A stretch of DNA of 32,046 bases, from the NCBI GenBank assembly GCA_903952785.1, contig CAJBHC010000064.1, positions 1 to 32,046 of the forward strand, in the 5' to 3' direction. Both the position numbers and the translations under genes were made by a program. This document shows positions 9,541-18,061 of this stretch, piece by piece. Positions within the stretch are counted from its first letter, which is position 1. Every line of letters starts with the position of its first letter. Below the pieces are notes generated by a model. It worked only from the letters and a program-made list of their open reading frames with translations, was not told the origin of the DNA and did no database searches. The DNA is from an uncultured bacterium. GTDB taxonomy: Bacteria; Patescibacteriota; Minisyncoccia; Phycocordibacterales; CAIZLB01.

Positions 9541-10467
9541 TTACTGATAGAACTCCGCAAAGCTGGTCTCAGCGCTCCCGCTCTTAAAAATGAGTAGCAC
9601 ATAAAGGATCAAAAGAATGGATAGTGGAATAAGTGCCATCTTGGCTATTCTGACAATCATCTTCCCGCTTGGATTCATGAGTGCTAAAAGCAATACTATG
9701 ATTATTAGGATGATGATGGTGCTTAGCACAATCGTTCTTATTTTGCCAGAAAAGATTAGCTCGTATAGAGAGATTGTATCGAAGGATGCACCCAAGACAT
9801 TAGTTGTGCTTGTCGCTGTACCAGCGCTGATTGCTGTTGTACTCCCAACATTTGTGCCACTCACGGAGCCTGTGGTTGATACTGGTAAATTACCAAATCC
9901 CATCTCTTCTTTTGGAGTTCCAAAAAGCTGAACAACAAAGACGGTTGGACGACCTTGATAGAAACCCTCTGCAATTCCAATGCCAATATCTTGATATTTA
10001 GATTTAACGATATTTGCTTTGTGAGTTGGCGAATTCATCCAAGCATTTACTACATCCCTAGAATAGTCAAAATTAACGGCCAAGTTCTCTCCCGCTGCTC
10101 TATAGGTATAGCCAGTTTGATCTATCCAGTACCATGGAGTTTTACCATCTGGGCTCTGATGGGCGAAGTATCCATTCTTCGCCATATCATCTGCCTTAGC
10201 TTGCGCCGCCTTTCTTAACGCCTCGTTAGATTTTAATTCTCCTAGGCCAAGAGATTGTCTCTCTTGGTTTGTGTCTTCAACTACTATGGAATTAATTACT
10301 AAGCCAGATAGACTATGATTTATTTTAAGGAAAAGATATTGATTAAATTGAGCAAAAACAATGAGCCCAATAATTACGATAGACAATAAAGAAACACCAG
10401 CTCCAGTCCAAAGATATGGCATCTTTTCGTTTCTGTGTATGAATGTCTTCTTTATTATGTTTTTCAT
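9541..10467 (-). CDS. CAP (SCP/PR-1) domain membrane protein
   Basis: NQERQSLGLGELKSNEALRKAAQAKADDMAKNGYFAHQSPDGKTPWYWI...AGENLA...VVNAWMNSPTHKANI...IGIG. Confidence 0.92.
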   Translation of the reverse strand: MKNIIKKTFIHRNEKMPYLWTGAGVSLLSIVIIGLIVFAQFNQYLFLKINHSLSGLVINSIVVEDTNQERQSLGLGELKSNEALRKAAQAKADDMAKNGYFAHQSPDGKTPWYWIDQTGYTYRAAGENLAVNFDYSRDVVNAWMNSPTHKANIVKSKYQDIGIGIAEGFYQGRPTVFVVQLFGTPKEEMGFGNLPVSTTGSVSGTNVGSTTAISAGTATSTTNVLGASFDTISLYELIFSGKIRTIVLSTIIILIIIVLLLALMNPSGKMIVRIAKMALIPLSILLILYVLLIFKSGSAETSFAEFYQ

Positions 10468-10585
10468 TTTATGAATTGTTTTTTACTCAGTTCCTTACCC
10501 GATTAATGAAATTATTCAAATCTTTGTGGGTTTATTATAACAAAAAACTACCCTTGCGGATAGCTCTTTGTATATCTATCTTTTA

Positions 10586-11569
10586 TTATTTCAAGATTGG
10601 GAAAGCTCTGATCTCACTTGAACAAATAATCTTGTTTGCTGCGTATTGAGTTGTCTTATAGAAGTATCCTGTAGCAACAGGTTTTTTCATTAGACCAGCC
10701 TCAACCCAGGGGGCAAGAACAGTACTTAAATACTTTGTTTGAAAAACATTAACAGCTCTCTCAGTTTGTGATCCGAATTTTCCTGTTATAGGTAGTTTTG
10801 TGCCAATTTGTTCATTCAAGAACTTCTGTAGCTTCTTAACTTCAGCTTTATTGTTGTTCTTATTTGACTTTTTCATGTAGGTCTTGAACATCTGCCCACA
10901 AACAGCTTCTTTATCTGTATCAACAGATGCACCTAAAACTGACCCCGTTGTTGTTCCAAGTATAGTTGGAAAACCATAGTAACTTCCACCTGAACCACCA
11001 CTTGAGAAGCTAGTAGTTGAAGGTGCTGGAGTTGCGGGGACAACAGGAGGTGTTGTTGTGGCCACTGGTTCTTGAGCAAAACTATTACAGTTTCTATCTC
11101 CCATGTCTGTTGTTCCGTTATTGTCATTGTCTAGTCCGTCGTGACATAGAGCATATGAGTTTTCTACAACTACATTTATTGTATCAGGAATAGTCTCAGG
11201 TGCGGTTGCAAAACCAGCACAGTTTCTGTCACCCATATCTGTTGTTCCATTGTTATCATTGTCTAGTCCGTCGTGACATAGAGCATATGAGTTTTCTACA
11301 ACTACATTTGTTGTATCAGGAATAGTCTCAGGTGCGGTTGCAAAACCAGCACAGTTTCTATCTCCCATATCTGTTGTTCCATTGTTATCATTGTCTAGTC
11401 CATCGTGACATAGAGCATATGAGTTTTCTATAACTGGTGTAGAGACATCCTCTGACACTGAACCTGCAGCCTTTGCTATTGAAGCACCCAAAATCAACGC
11501 TACTGCGAAGAATGATGCACCCAATATTAGTACTGAAAAGGCAGTTACCTTAATATTTTTTGTAAACAT
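10586..11569 (-). CDS. Secreted protein with three 44-aa repeats (CHDGLDNDNNGTTDMGDRNC) and C-terminal peptidoglycan-binding-like domain
   Basis: Signal peptide; D/N-rich repeats; VKKLQKFLNEQIGTKLPITGKFGSQTERAVNVFQ resembles PG_binding_1. Confidence 0.85.
   Translation of the reverse strand: MFTKNIKVTAFSVLILGASFFAVALILGASIAKAAGSVSEDVSTPVIENSYALCHDGLDNDNNGTTDMGDRNCAGFATAPETIPDTTNVVVENSYALCHDGLDNDNNGTTDMGDRNCAGFATAPETIPDTINVVVENSYALCHDGLDNDNNGTTDMGDRNCNSFAQEPVATTTPPVVPATPAPSTTSFSSGGSGGSYYGFPTILGTTTGSVLGASVDTDKEAVCGQMFKTYMKKSNKNNNKAEVKKLQKFLNEQIGTKLPITGKFGSQTERAVNVFQTKYLSTVLAPWVEAGLMKKPVATGYFYKTTQYAANKIICSSEIRAFPILK
11087..11440. repeat. 132-bp in-frame tandem repeat, about 2.7 units
   Basis: Unit starts (acagtttct...) at 11087, 11219, 11351; near-identical DNA. 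Confidence 0.9.
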
Positions 11570-11634
11570 ATAATAAATTTAAATTTTGGCTAATACCAGC
11601 ATAGTACCACTAAAGATAAAATAGTCAAGAAAAA

Positions 11635-11664
11635 TTGCCCGACTCCTGGGGTGGAGCCGAGCAA
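11635..11664 (-). terminator. Rho-independent terminator downstream of 11695 gene
   Basis: Minus: TTGCTCGGCTCC-accccA-GGAGTCGGGCAA followed by T-run. Confidence 0.8.
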
Positions 11665-11694
11665 TATTACCGGTGTGACCGGCACTTTTTGACG

Positions 11695-12582
11695 TTACGG
11701 GGACGTCTTGGGTATCTGGACGTAGCGGGCGAAACGCTTCCCGATCTTGGGTACCCCTGGAATCTCGGTGGTTTCCGGCATTAAAGCCATGATATTCAGT
11801 GGAAGAGTAGGCCTGGATGACGGAATTACGACGTTTGGCGCCGTGACCCAATTCACCAGATCATTACTGACCTGAAGCTCCACGAGGCACGGAACCTGCT
11901 TTGAAGGATCGGTTGGCGCCACATATTCAAGCAGTCCATCCGTCATCCGGACCAAAACCTCGGTATCCGACTGGGTCAGAGTCTTGTTATAAGTCACCCC
12001 ACCGTACGTGTACGAGATGGAGATGTTGTAAACCAAACTGTAATAGTGTCCTGATAGGCCGAGCAACGGCCGGTCTGGGGTCCCGAGTGTGGTGGTCTGA
12101 TCCAACAATTGAAACCGTGACATTGTTGGGATGGTAGTCCCGCTGTTGTCTCCCAAGTATCCGGCAACGAAGCCAGAGGTTGGAGTAACATCGTTGCCGA
12201 CCGAGTCAAAGACGTAATAGTCTGGCGACCCTTGCGGGGCCGGATGGTACGAGCCGATTGGGACGTCCTTCCAAACGACAGCGCCGTTCTGGATGAGGGT
12301 GTATTCGAAGCGCCCGAACTTCACATCGGTGACATTCACAGGTGTACCATCGGCGGACTGAAACTCAATCTGCAGACCAGTGCCCAAGCGAACGATCTTC
12401 TGTGGAACAGCGTTTTGTGCTGGAGTAATTTTCGCCCTCCAGCTACTGGACTAGCTACCCGAGGGCGACCCGTTGATGGCAACACCGCTTTTCACGACGG
12501 GGTTGATTGGGGATGTCACATCAGCCGAGGCCAAAGTGACGAGTGACAAAAAGGCAATTAAGCCTTGAATTGTTTTTTTCAT
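11695..12582 (-). pseudogene. Secreted protein interrupted by in-frame TAG (12451-12453); ORF track shows only the 3' part (11695-12387, TTG start)
   Basis: From ATG 12582: MKKTIQGLIAFLSLVTLASADVTSPINPVVKSGVAINGSPSGS*SSSWRAKITPAQNAVPQKIVRLGTGLQIEFQ..., same frame throughout. Confidence 0.75.
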
Positions 12583-12658
12583 GGTTCTAATCTAATGGTT
12601 GTGTTGTGTGTTTCTGAATCGTCTTTGTCTGAGTGGACCACATAGAAGTCCATTAACA

Positions 12659-12705
12659 ACAATACATACATTTTTAGAAAAGTCAATGACTTTTCCTTGA
12701 ATTCT
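12659..12705 (-). promoter_or_regulatory. Accessory-class promoter with AGAATTCAAG box upstream of 12582 gene
   Basis: Minus: AGAATTCAAG (12696-12705), TTGACT (12681-12686), TATTGT (12659-12664), spacer 16. Confidence 0.6.
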
Positions 12706-12734
12706 GATTTTAAATCAATTGTATTAAAGAGATT

Positions 12735-12760
12735 CACCCCAGCTCTCGCGAGCCGGGGTG
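12735..12760 (-). terminator. Terminator hairpin with GCGA tetraloop downstream of 12852 gene
   Basis: Minus: CACCCCGGCTC-GCGA-GAGCTGGGGTG. Confidence 0.75.
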
Positions 12761-12851
12761 GGTTTGGGTTGAGTGGTGCAAGACCACGTTTTAATACTAT
12801 GTTATCACTACTCTTGCTAAACAGCACCTCTTGGTTGCTTGCCTTGCATCC

Positions 12852-14099
12852 CTACTGCCATTTGCTGATCCGGTAGAAGAACTTAGGTGCACCCTTATCT
12901 TTATCATAGACCCGCAGTGACTGATCACCAACAGTTCCGGTGTACAGGTTACTGTTGGAATCAATAGCAACAATTTTTCTACCATCACCTGACAGACGGA
13001 CGCAGGTCCAACTAAAGGTGCGGTCCGAACTGAAGTAGCCCGTGAGACCAAAATCTTCCGATATAAGCAATCGGCTGGCATGGTCTCCAATTGCTACCAA
13101 GTTTGTCCCGACAGAATCCATAGACAGCGAGCCAAAACCTGCATCAGTCCAACCGTTGTCTGTCCATGTAATACCGCTATCAAGTGATTTTCGGATTGGC
13201 CCGCCGGCGCCACTGACTACAGCATATTTACTGCCATTTCCTGAAATCGCAATTGATGACCAGAAATAGCTATGCGTATAGTCAATATCGTTAACAACGC
13301 CATCCAATGGATTAGGTATCCTATTCAGCGTGTTTCCTCCGTCAGGAGATACCCAGACAGAACCACCATTGACTGTGGCGCCAAGCTTTAAGCCAGAGCC
13401 GTCAGAATCAATGGATGACCAGTTGGATCGGCCAGTTGATGTTCTTTCAATCCATGTGGTACCAAAGTCCGTGGATGTATGGATATAATCTTCCTGAGCA
13501 ACCGCAGCCAACCGTACACCACCATTGGATATGGTGACGCCAGTCCAACTGTGTATTCCAGACGAAGATCTCTCTACCCATGTATTGCCAGAATCACTAG
13601 AAGTGTATATATAGCCACCGTACACCGTTGCAACAAGGTAGGTGCCAGTTGGGTCAGAATCAACAAACCCCCACGATCTCATGCCGGCATTTAATCTTTC
13701 GACAAAGGTATTTCCAGAGTCTGTAGAGGTGTAGATGTAGCCAAGGCTTGTGATAGCCACAAGTTTGGTACCGTCATAAGAAGGGGTTACAAACCTCCAG
13801 CCCTTCTTCAACTCAGATGTTGTCATAGACGGCCCGGACGCAAACCCTTCTAATGACCAATTGATCAGGTCCGTGGATTTTTCCACCTGATAGAAGGCCA
13901 TCGGTTTTGAAACCCACCGAAGCATTGCAGGTTTTGAATCCGCGGGTGGTGAGTAGACTACCTTCATCGTACTTACATCCTGCCCTTCCGCTCTAGAACT
14001 CACGCGGAGCAATGGAGAGCAGAGAGTAAGGACTGTCATGACAAGCCATGCAAATGTGCTCGCGCACTTTCCATTCTTTGTTCTTTTTTCAATTTTCAT
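12852..14099 (-). CDS. Secreted BNR/sialidase-like repeat (beta-propeller type) protein
   Basis: Signal peptide; recurring IYTSTDSGNTFVER / IYTSSDSGNTWVER / IHTSTDFGTTWIER motifs. Confidence 0.8.
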   Translation of the reverse strand: MKIEKRTKNGKCASTFAWLVMTVLTLCSPLLRVSSRAEGQDVSTMKVVYSPPADSKPAMLRWVSKPMAFYQVEKSTDLINWSLEGFASGPSMTTSELKKGWRFVTPSYDGTKLVAITSLGYIYTSTDSGNTFVERLNAGMRSWGFVDSDPTGTYLVATVYGGYIYTSSDSGNTWVERSSSGIHSWTGVTISNGGVRLAAVAQEDYIHTSTDFGTTWIERTSTGRSNWSSIDSDGSGLKLGATVNGGSVWVSPDGGNTLNRIPNPLDGVVNDIDYTHSYFWSSIAISGNGSKYAVVSGAGGPIRKSLDSGITWTDNGWTDAGFGSLSMDSVGTNLVAIGDHASRLLISEDFGLTGYFSSDRTFSWTCVRLSGDGRKIVAIDSNSNLYTGTVGDQSLRVYDKDKGAPKFFYRISKWQ

Positions 14100-14260
14100 T
14101 CGTTCTGTTTCTTTCTATCGTTTTTTTGTTGTTCGATTTGTTTTGTCTTTTCAGTTTCAGCTTAAGCTTTTGAGCCCAGCCCTTTGTTCAGAGTGGACAG
14201 AAAGTCCAGACATAAGAATACACTAAATATTCAAAAAGTCACCCCAGATTGAATTACTAC

Positions 14261-14310
14261 GATTTGGGAGAATCGCCTACTGGGTGATTTTGGAGAATCA
14301 CAACTAGGTG
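14261..14310. repeat. Two adjacent imperfect 25-bp direct repeats abutting a -10 box
   Basis: gatttgggagaatcgcctactgggt / gattttggagaatcacaactaggtg. Confidence 0.75.
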
Positions 14311-14324
14311 CTATAATAAAAAAA

Positions 14325-14441
14325 ATGATTAAGAAGATCATCTTAATTTTCTTGCTGGTTCTACTTCTTGTGTTTCTTTATTTTTTCTTTAATTCAAATG
14401 AAAATCTAAATGCCTATATTAATAAATATTCCAAAAATTAG
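14325..14441 (+). CDS. 38-aa small hydrophobic protein (below ORF-track cutoff)
   Basis: MIKKIILIFLLVLLLVFLYFFFNSNENLNAYINKYSKN*; TGCTATAAT at 14309-14317, 7 nt before ATG. Confidence 0.5.
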   Translation: MIKKIILIFLLVLLLVFLYFFFNSNENLNAYINKYSKN

Positions 14442-14567
14442 CACAATGCCAGAAGAAAGTAATGGCGTAAATGAAGATCAGGAATTAATAGTGATTTTTT
14501 GTGGTGTAATTATACTTATATAAATAGGAAATTTCGATTTTATTTGATAAAGTGCCTTAAATTTCCA

Positions 14568-15137
14568 CTATATCTCCATCTCTTTATTAGAGAAAGGTTT
14601 GATCAAATTATCTAAATAACAAGCAGGATCTTCGCATGGCCAATCATATAATCTGATATTTGCTATATTTTTAGAATTGTAGGAATTCATTATGTATCTT
14701 TGATGCAAACTTGAATATTTCCAATCCAAGACATTATCTACAAATCCAGCAGTGAGAGGGTTTCTTTCAACATACCTAATAACAGTTTCAAGATGCTTTT
14801 GATCTTTTATTAAGAATGATTTAAATCTACCTTGGTATAAATGCCCTGTTCCAGTTGTATTATTATCTTTATGACACCTTTGTGTATGAACCACCGTCAG
14901 CCATTTCATAAAATGTGACAGCTCTTTATCATATCTTGTCTTTATCACGATATGAAAATGATTGTTCATTACAACATAAGCTACAATATCTGTGTCAAAC
15001 ATCTCTTGCGCATCTGATAAAACATTCATAAATAACGCAAAGTCTTTCTCAACGAAATTTATTTTTAGCCTTGCGTTGGCCCTATTTATATAATGATAAT
15101 ATCTATCTGCGATATCTATTCTTGGTTGTCTTGTCAT
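14568..15137 (-). mobile_element. REP-associated tyrosine transposase (RAYT, Y1 transposase, IS200/IS605-like)
   Basis: MTRQPRIDIADRYYHYINRANARL...VMNNHFHIVI...HLYQGRFKSFLI...YVERNPLTAG; HxH motif plus typical RAYT order; ATG at 15137 preferred over 15197. Confidence 0.93.
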
Positions 15138-15232
15138 CCCTATATAATAAACATATCGACATGAAATAAACCCGAAGATTTTATAAAGAATTAACAAACA
15201 ACAACATTACAACATCTTTTTTACATCATGTA

Positions 15233-15289
15233 TGGGGTCAGGCCCCAATTAAGACATGATTTATGAAAAAGGTGTGGGGCCTGACCCCA
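15233..15289. repeat. REP-like inverted pair adjacent to RAYT
   Basis: TGGGGTCAGGCCCCA (15233-15247) / TGGGGCCTGACCCCA (15275-15289), perfect 15-bp IR. Confidence 0.85.
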
Positions 15290-15292
15290 AGA

Positions 15293-16828
15293 CTAAATGG
15301 CCAAATGATCACTATCGCCCATAAAAATAGTTCTGTTCTCGCTTGTCATGTTTTTCATAAATTTATTGATTCTCTCATCAATCATAATATGACGCCTAAT
15401 CAAAGGAGTTTTCAATATCATACCTTCCAGACTTCTGCATCTACTGAGCGCAACATATGCCTGACCATGAGTGAATGTTCCCCTACCAAAATCAACTATT
15501 ACATTATTGTATGTCTTCCCTTGTCCCTTGTGAATTGTGATTGCCCAAGCAAGTCTAATTGGAAACTGTGCAAATGTTCCAATGACATCCGTATCAACGG
15601 AGTCAAAATCTTTATCATATGAAAATTTAACCATCTCCCAAGTATATTTTGGAACGAGCGCTTCTACGCCATTTTCTAGTCTCACGTAAATTTCTTGTTT
15701 ATATTCATTTATCTTTGTAACAGTTCCAAGATCTCCATTAACCCATCTCCCCTCTTTGTCATTATTGAGCATCATGATTCTAGCGTTCTCCTTAAGAGCC
15801 AAATCTTCATTGGTTGGCAAATTTCTCTCAAACATTCCGCTTTTCTTGCCTTTAAAAATTATTTTATTTGACTCCAACTCATTTAATTTTCCATTATTAA
15901 TTGCATCTGCCATTGCATTGGTTGTAACAAGAAAAATATAATCATTAAATATCGATGGATCAAGGTTTTCATCCATTGGATCTTGATGTCTTTTATTCAA
16001 TAAGTCCAAATGTGAGTCTCTAATATTTCCACTTCTAATTCCTTCCAAAATATCTATGAATTTACTATCATCCTGTCTATAAATTTTATTTAGTTCAATT
16101 AATTTAAAATCCGCATCAATAAAAACTTTTGAATCAAAAAAGTATGGACTTTTATAGTACGATGAAAACATCTCCTCCTCATAACTGGTTACAACTGGTG
16201 GAAGTTGAAATAAATCCCCCACTGCAATAATTTGTACACCTCCAAATGGTAAGTTTTTATTTTTACCATTCAAACGCATGAACATATCAACACAATCAAG
16301 AAGATCTGCTCTAACCATTGAAATCTCATCAATGATTATTGAATCTAGGTTTTTATAAATTGCAGTACTCCCTGTCGCTTTTTTAATTGAAACAGGGCTG
16401 ACGTTTATTCCAAATTTAAAGAATGAATGAATTGTTTGACCTCCAATGTTCACAGCTGAAACTCCAGTTGGAGCAAGAATCACAACTTTCTTTTTTGTAT
16501 TTTCTTTAAAATATTTTAAGAGCGTAGTCTTACCTGTCCCCGCCTTCCCTGTTAAAAAGATATTTTGTGATGTACTCTCCATGGAATTTAGCGCCATGAG
16601 TGTTTCATCACTCAACTCTATTTTTTCACCATTTATATAAAATCCATCTTTTTTAGAAACTCCTCCACCCCCTTCTGCTTCTGCTTTTTCTTTTGCAATT
16701 TTGGCTAAAGTTTTTTTAAAGGTCTCCGTTTTTGAAGGGCCCGCTTTTTTCTTGGCGCCGCCGTCTGTGTATTTTTTAAATTTAGAGTATGAGGAAAATG
16801 CCATAGCTAGAATTATATCATACCCCAC
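15293..16828 (-). CDS. Pif1/RecD2-like ATP-dependent DNA helicase
   Basis: NIFLTGKAGTGKTTLLKYF (Walker A), VVILAPTGVSAVNIGGQTIHSFF, IIIDEISMVRADLLD, AWAITIHKGQGKTYNNVIVD. Confidence 0.95.
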   Translation of the reverse strand: MGYDIILAMAFSSYSKFKKYTDGGAKKKAGPSKTETFKKTLAKIAKEKAEAEGGGGVSKKDGFYINGEKIELSDETLMALNSMESTSQNIFLTGKAGTGKTTLLKYFKENTKKKVVILAPTGVSAVNIGGQTIHSFFKFGINVSPVSIKKATGSTAIYKNLDSIIIDEISMVRADLLDCVDMFMRLNGKNKNLPFGGVQIIAVGDLFQLPPVVTSYEEEMFSSYYKSPYFFDSKVFIDADFKLIELNKIYRQDDSKFIDILEGIRSGNIRDSHLDLLNKRHQDPMDENLDPSIFNDYIFLVTTNAMADAINNGKLNELESNKIIFKGKKSGMFERNLPTNEDLALKENARIMMLNNDKEGRWVNGDLGTVTKINEYKQEIYVRLENGVEALVPKYTWEMVKFSYDKDFDSVDTDVIGTFAQFPIRLAWAITIHKGQGKTYNNVIVDFGRGTFTHGQAYVALSRCRSLEGMILKTPLIRRHIMIDERINKFMKNMTSENRTIFMGDSDHLAI

Positions 16829-16897
16829 AGAACTCCACTCTTAAAATTATCCAAAATGTGGTTTATAAAATGAAATAATAAAGCAATAAACAAAATG

Positions 16898-16937
16898 GCG
16901 CGCCAATAAGTACTATACCCAGTACTTATTGGCGCGC
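16898..16937. terminator. Perfect 17-bp hairpin, downstream of 17016 gene
   Basis: GCGCGCCAATAAGTACT-ataccc-AGTACTTATTGGCGCGC. Confidence 0.75.
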
Positions 16938-17015
16938 TGATGAATAACGAGACCTCTACCCCTTCATGGAAATATTGGGATTGGATCTAATTCTCCTGAC
17001 AGATCAGGCATTTCA

Positions 17016-17390
17016 TTAAACACCCTCATCTTCAGGGTCGATGACGGGAGAAAGATCTGCCATCAAGAGTGCTTGAAAGAACTCCGCGTCCGCCTTTTTA
17101 GCCTTCAATTCAATTTCGCTGTGTGTCCATGGGATATTGTGCTCAGTCGCACACAGTTGCAACCTAACAATCGTCTCATGCCCAATTCCAGGGAGAAAAG
17201 AGACCGTGTGTGTTCCAAGCCTAGCCAAGTCTCCTAGGGTCTTCAGCTCAATACCCTGATTTTTTGCATAATTCCTGATTCCCCTTTTTACATTCTTGTT
17301 CAAGCCGAGGCTTCTAATGCTGGGGTCTGATGATGACTGTTTTCGCGGCCCTCGCCCCTTATGTTTCCTGCGGTGCTTATTATGGATCAT
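17016..17390 (-). CDS. Small basic protein with RpoA C-terminal-domain/HhH-like region
   Basis: GIELKTLGDLARLGTHTVSFLPGIGHETIVRLQLCATEHNIPW resembles alphaCTD (xKTVGDL...G.GKKSL..I...L...GL.W). Confidence 0.6.
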   Translation of the reverse strand: MIHNKHRRKHKGRGPRKQSSSDPSIRSLGLNKNVKRGIRNYAKNQGIELKTLGDLARLGTHTVSFLPGIGHETIVRLQLCATEHNIPWTHSEIELKAKKADAEFFQALLMADLSPVIDPEDEGV

Positions 17391-17550
17391 TTACTTAGAT
17401 AGTTTCAGTTTTCCAAGAGCTCTTCCTCACACGTCTCGCGCAAGGGTTGCCCAGATAAATAGTAGACTAAAAATAACAGCTGTCAACAAAAAAAGGATAT
17501 AATAAGAAATTTCGTAAATCAAATTCTTTACAAAAACAGAAAACAGAAGA

Positions 17551-17605
17551 CCCCACCAACTCTTGGCAGTAAAGCGGTAAGATTTACTGTTGAGTCGCGG
17601 TGGGG
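17551..17605 (-). terminator. Long hairpin downstream of small ORF 17650-17814
   Basis: CCCCACC..ACTC..CAGTAAA....TTTACTG..GAGT..GGTGGGG nested arms. Confidence 0.65.
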
Positions 17606-17649
17606 CGTGGCTTTGAGGCCTTTATCCAAAAAAAACAACCAAATCACTG

Positions 17650-17814
17650 CTAACGTGCCAAAAAAGCACGTTTTGCAAGAAAATCATCTTGACCAGCCGG
17701 AAAGTTTCCCCGCACCGTTCTAATATCCTGTGGTGGTTTTTTTGAAGACTTCGTTTTTCTACGAGTTCCCTTTCGATCTTCTAAATCTTGACTGAAATAC
17801 ATTTTGTTGCTCAT
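17650..17814 (-). CDS. 54-aa orphan protein (below ORF-track cutoff)
   Basis: MSNKMYFSQDLEDRKGTRRKTKSSKKPPQDIRTVRGNFPAGQDDFLAKRAFLAR*; upstream TTGACA/TTGACT promoters and downstream hairpin. Confidence 0.6.
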   Translation of the reverse strand: MSNKMYFSQDLEDRKGTRRKTKSSKKPPQDIRTVRGNFPAGQDDFLAKRAFLAR

Positions 17815-18061
17815 TGTTTCAATTCCTAGTTTGGTTTGGTTTATTTTATTTCTAAATTAATAACTACACTTTTCAAGATATTTTAATAAATACCCTCAAA
17901 GATGTAGTCAAATAAAAAAATAACCAACATCAAAATGTTCAATTTCATCACAACATTATCACATTGTAAACAACTGTCAACATGTAGGTACAAATTTAAG
18001 TTTCTTTGTCCGTATAACTTCCTAGTGTGGTATAATTAACTTATTAAAACTTAATCAAAAT

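Noticed and set aside
10933-11127. Minus-strand 64-aa ORF inside the repeat protein
   Set aside because: Out-of-frame shadow of the PG-binding/repeat gene; low-complexity Q/L composition.
11087-11440. Possible CRISPR array from regularly spaced repeats
   Set aside because: Units are contiguous 132-bp in-frame coding repeats without spacers; no cas genes nearby.
12451-12453. Genetic-code change as explanation for the TAG
   Set aside because: Known CPR recoding involves UGA (Gly) in some lineages; TAG serves as an ordinary stop for other ORFs in the window (e.g. 17650, 14439).
12579-12827. 82-aa minus ORF upstream of 12582
   Set aside because: Spans the terminator and promoter region; no start signal; looks spurious.
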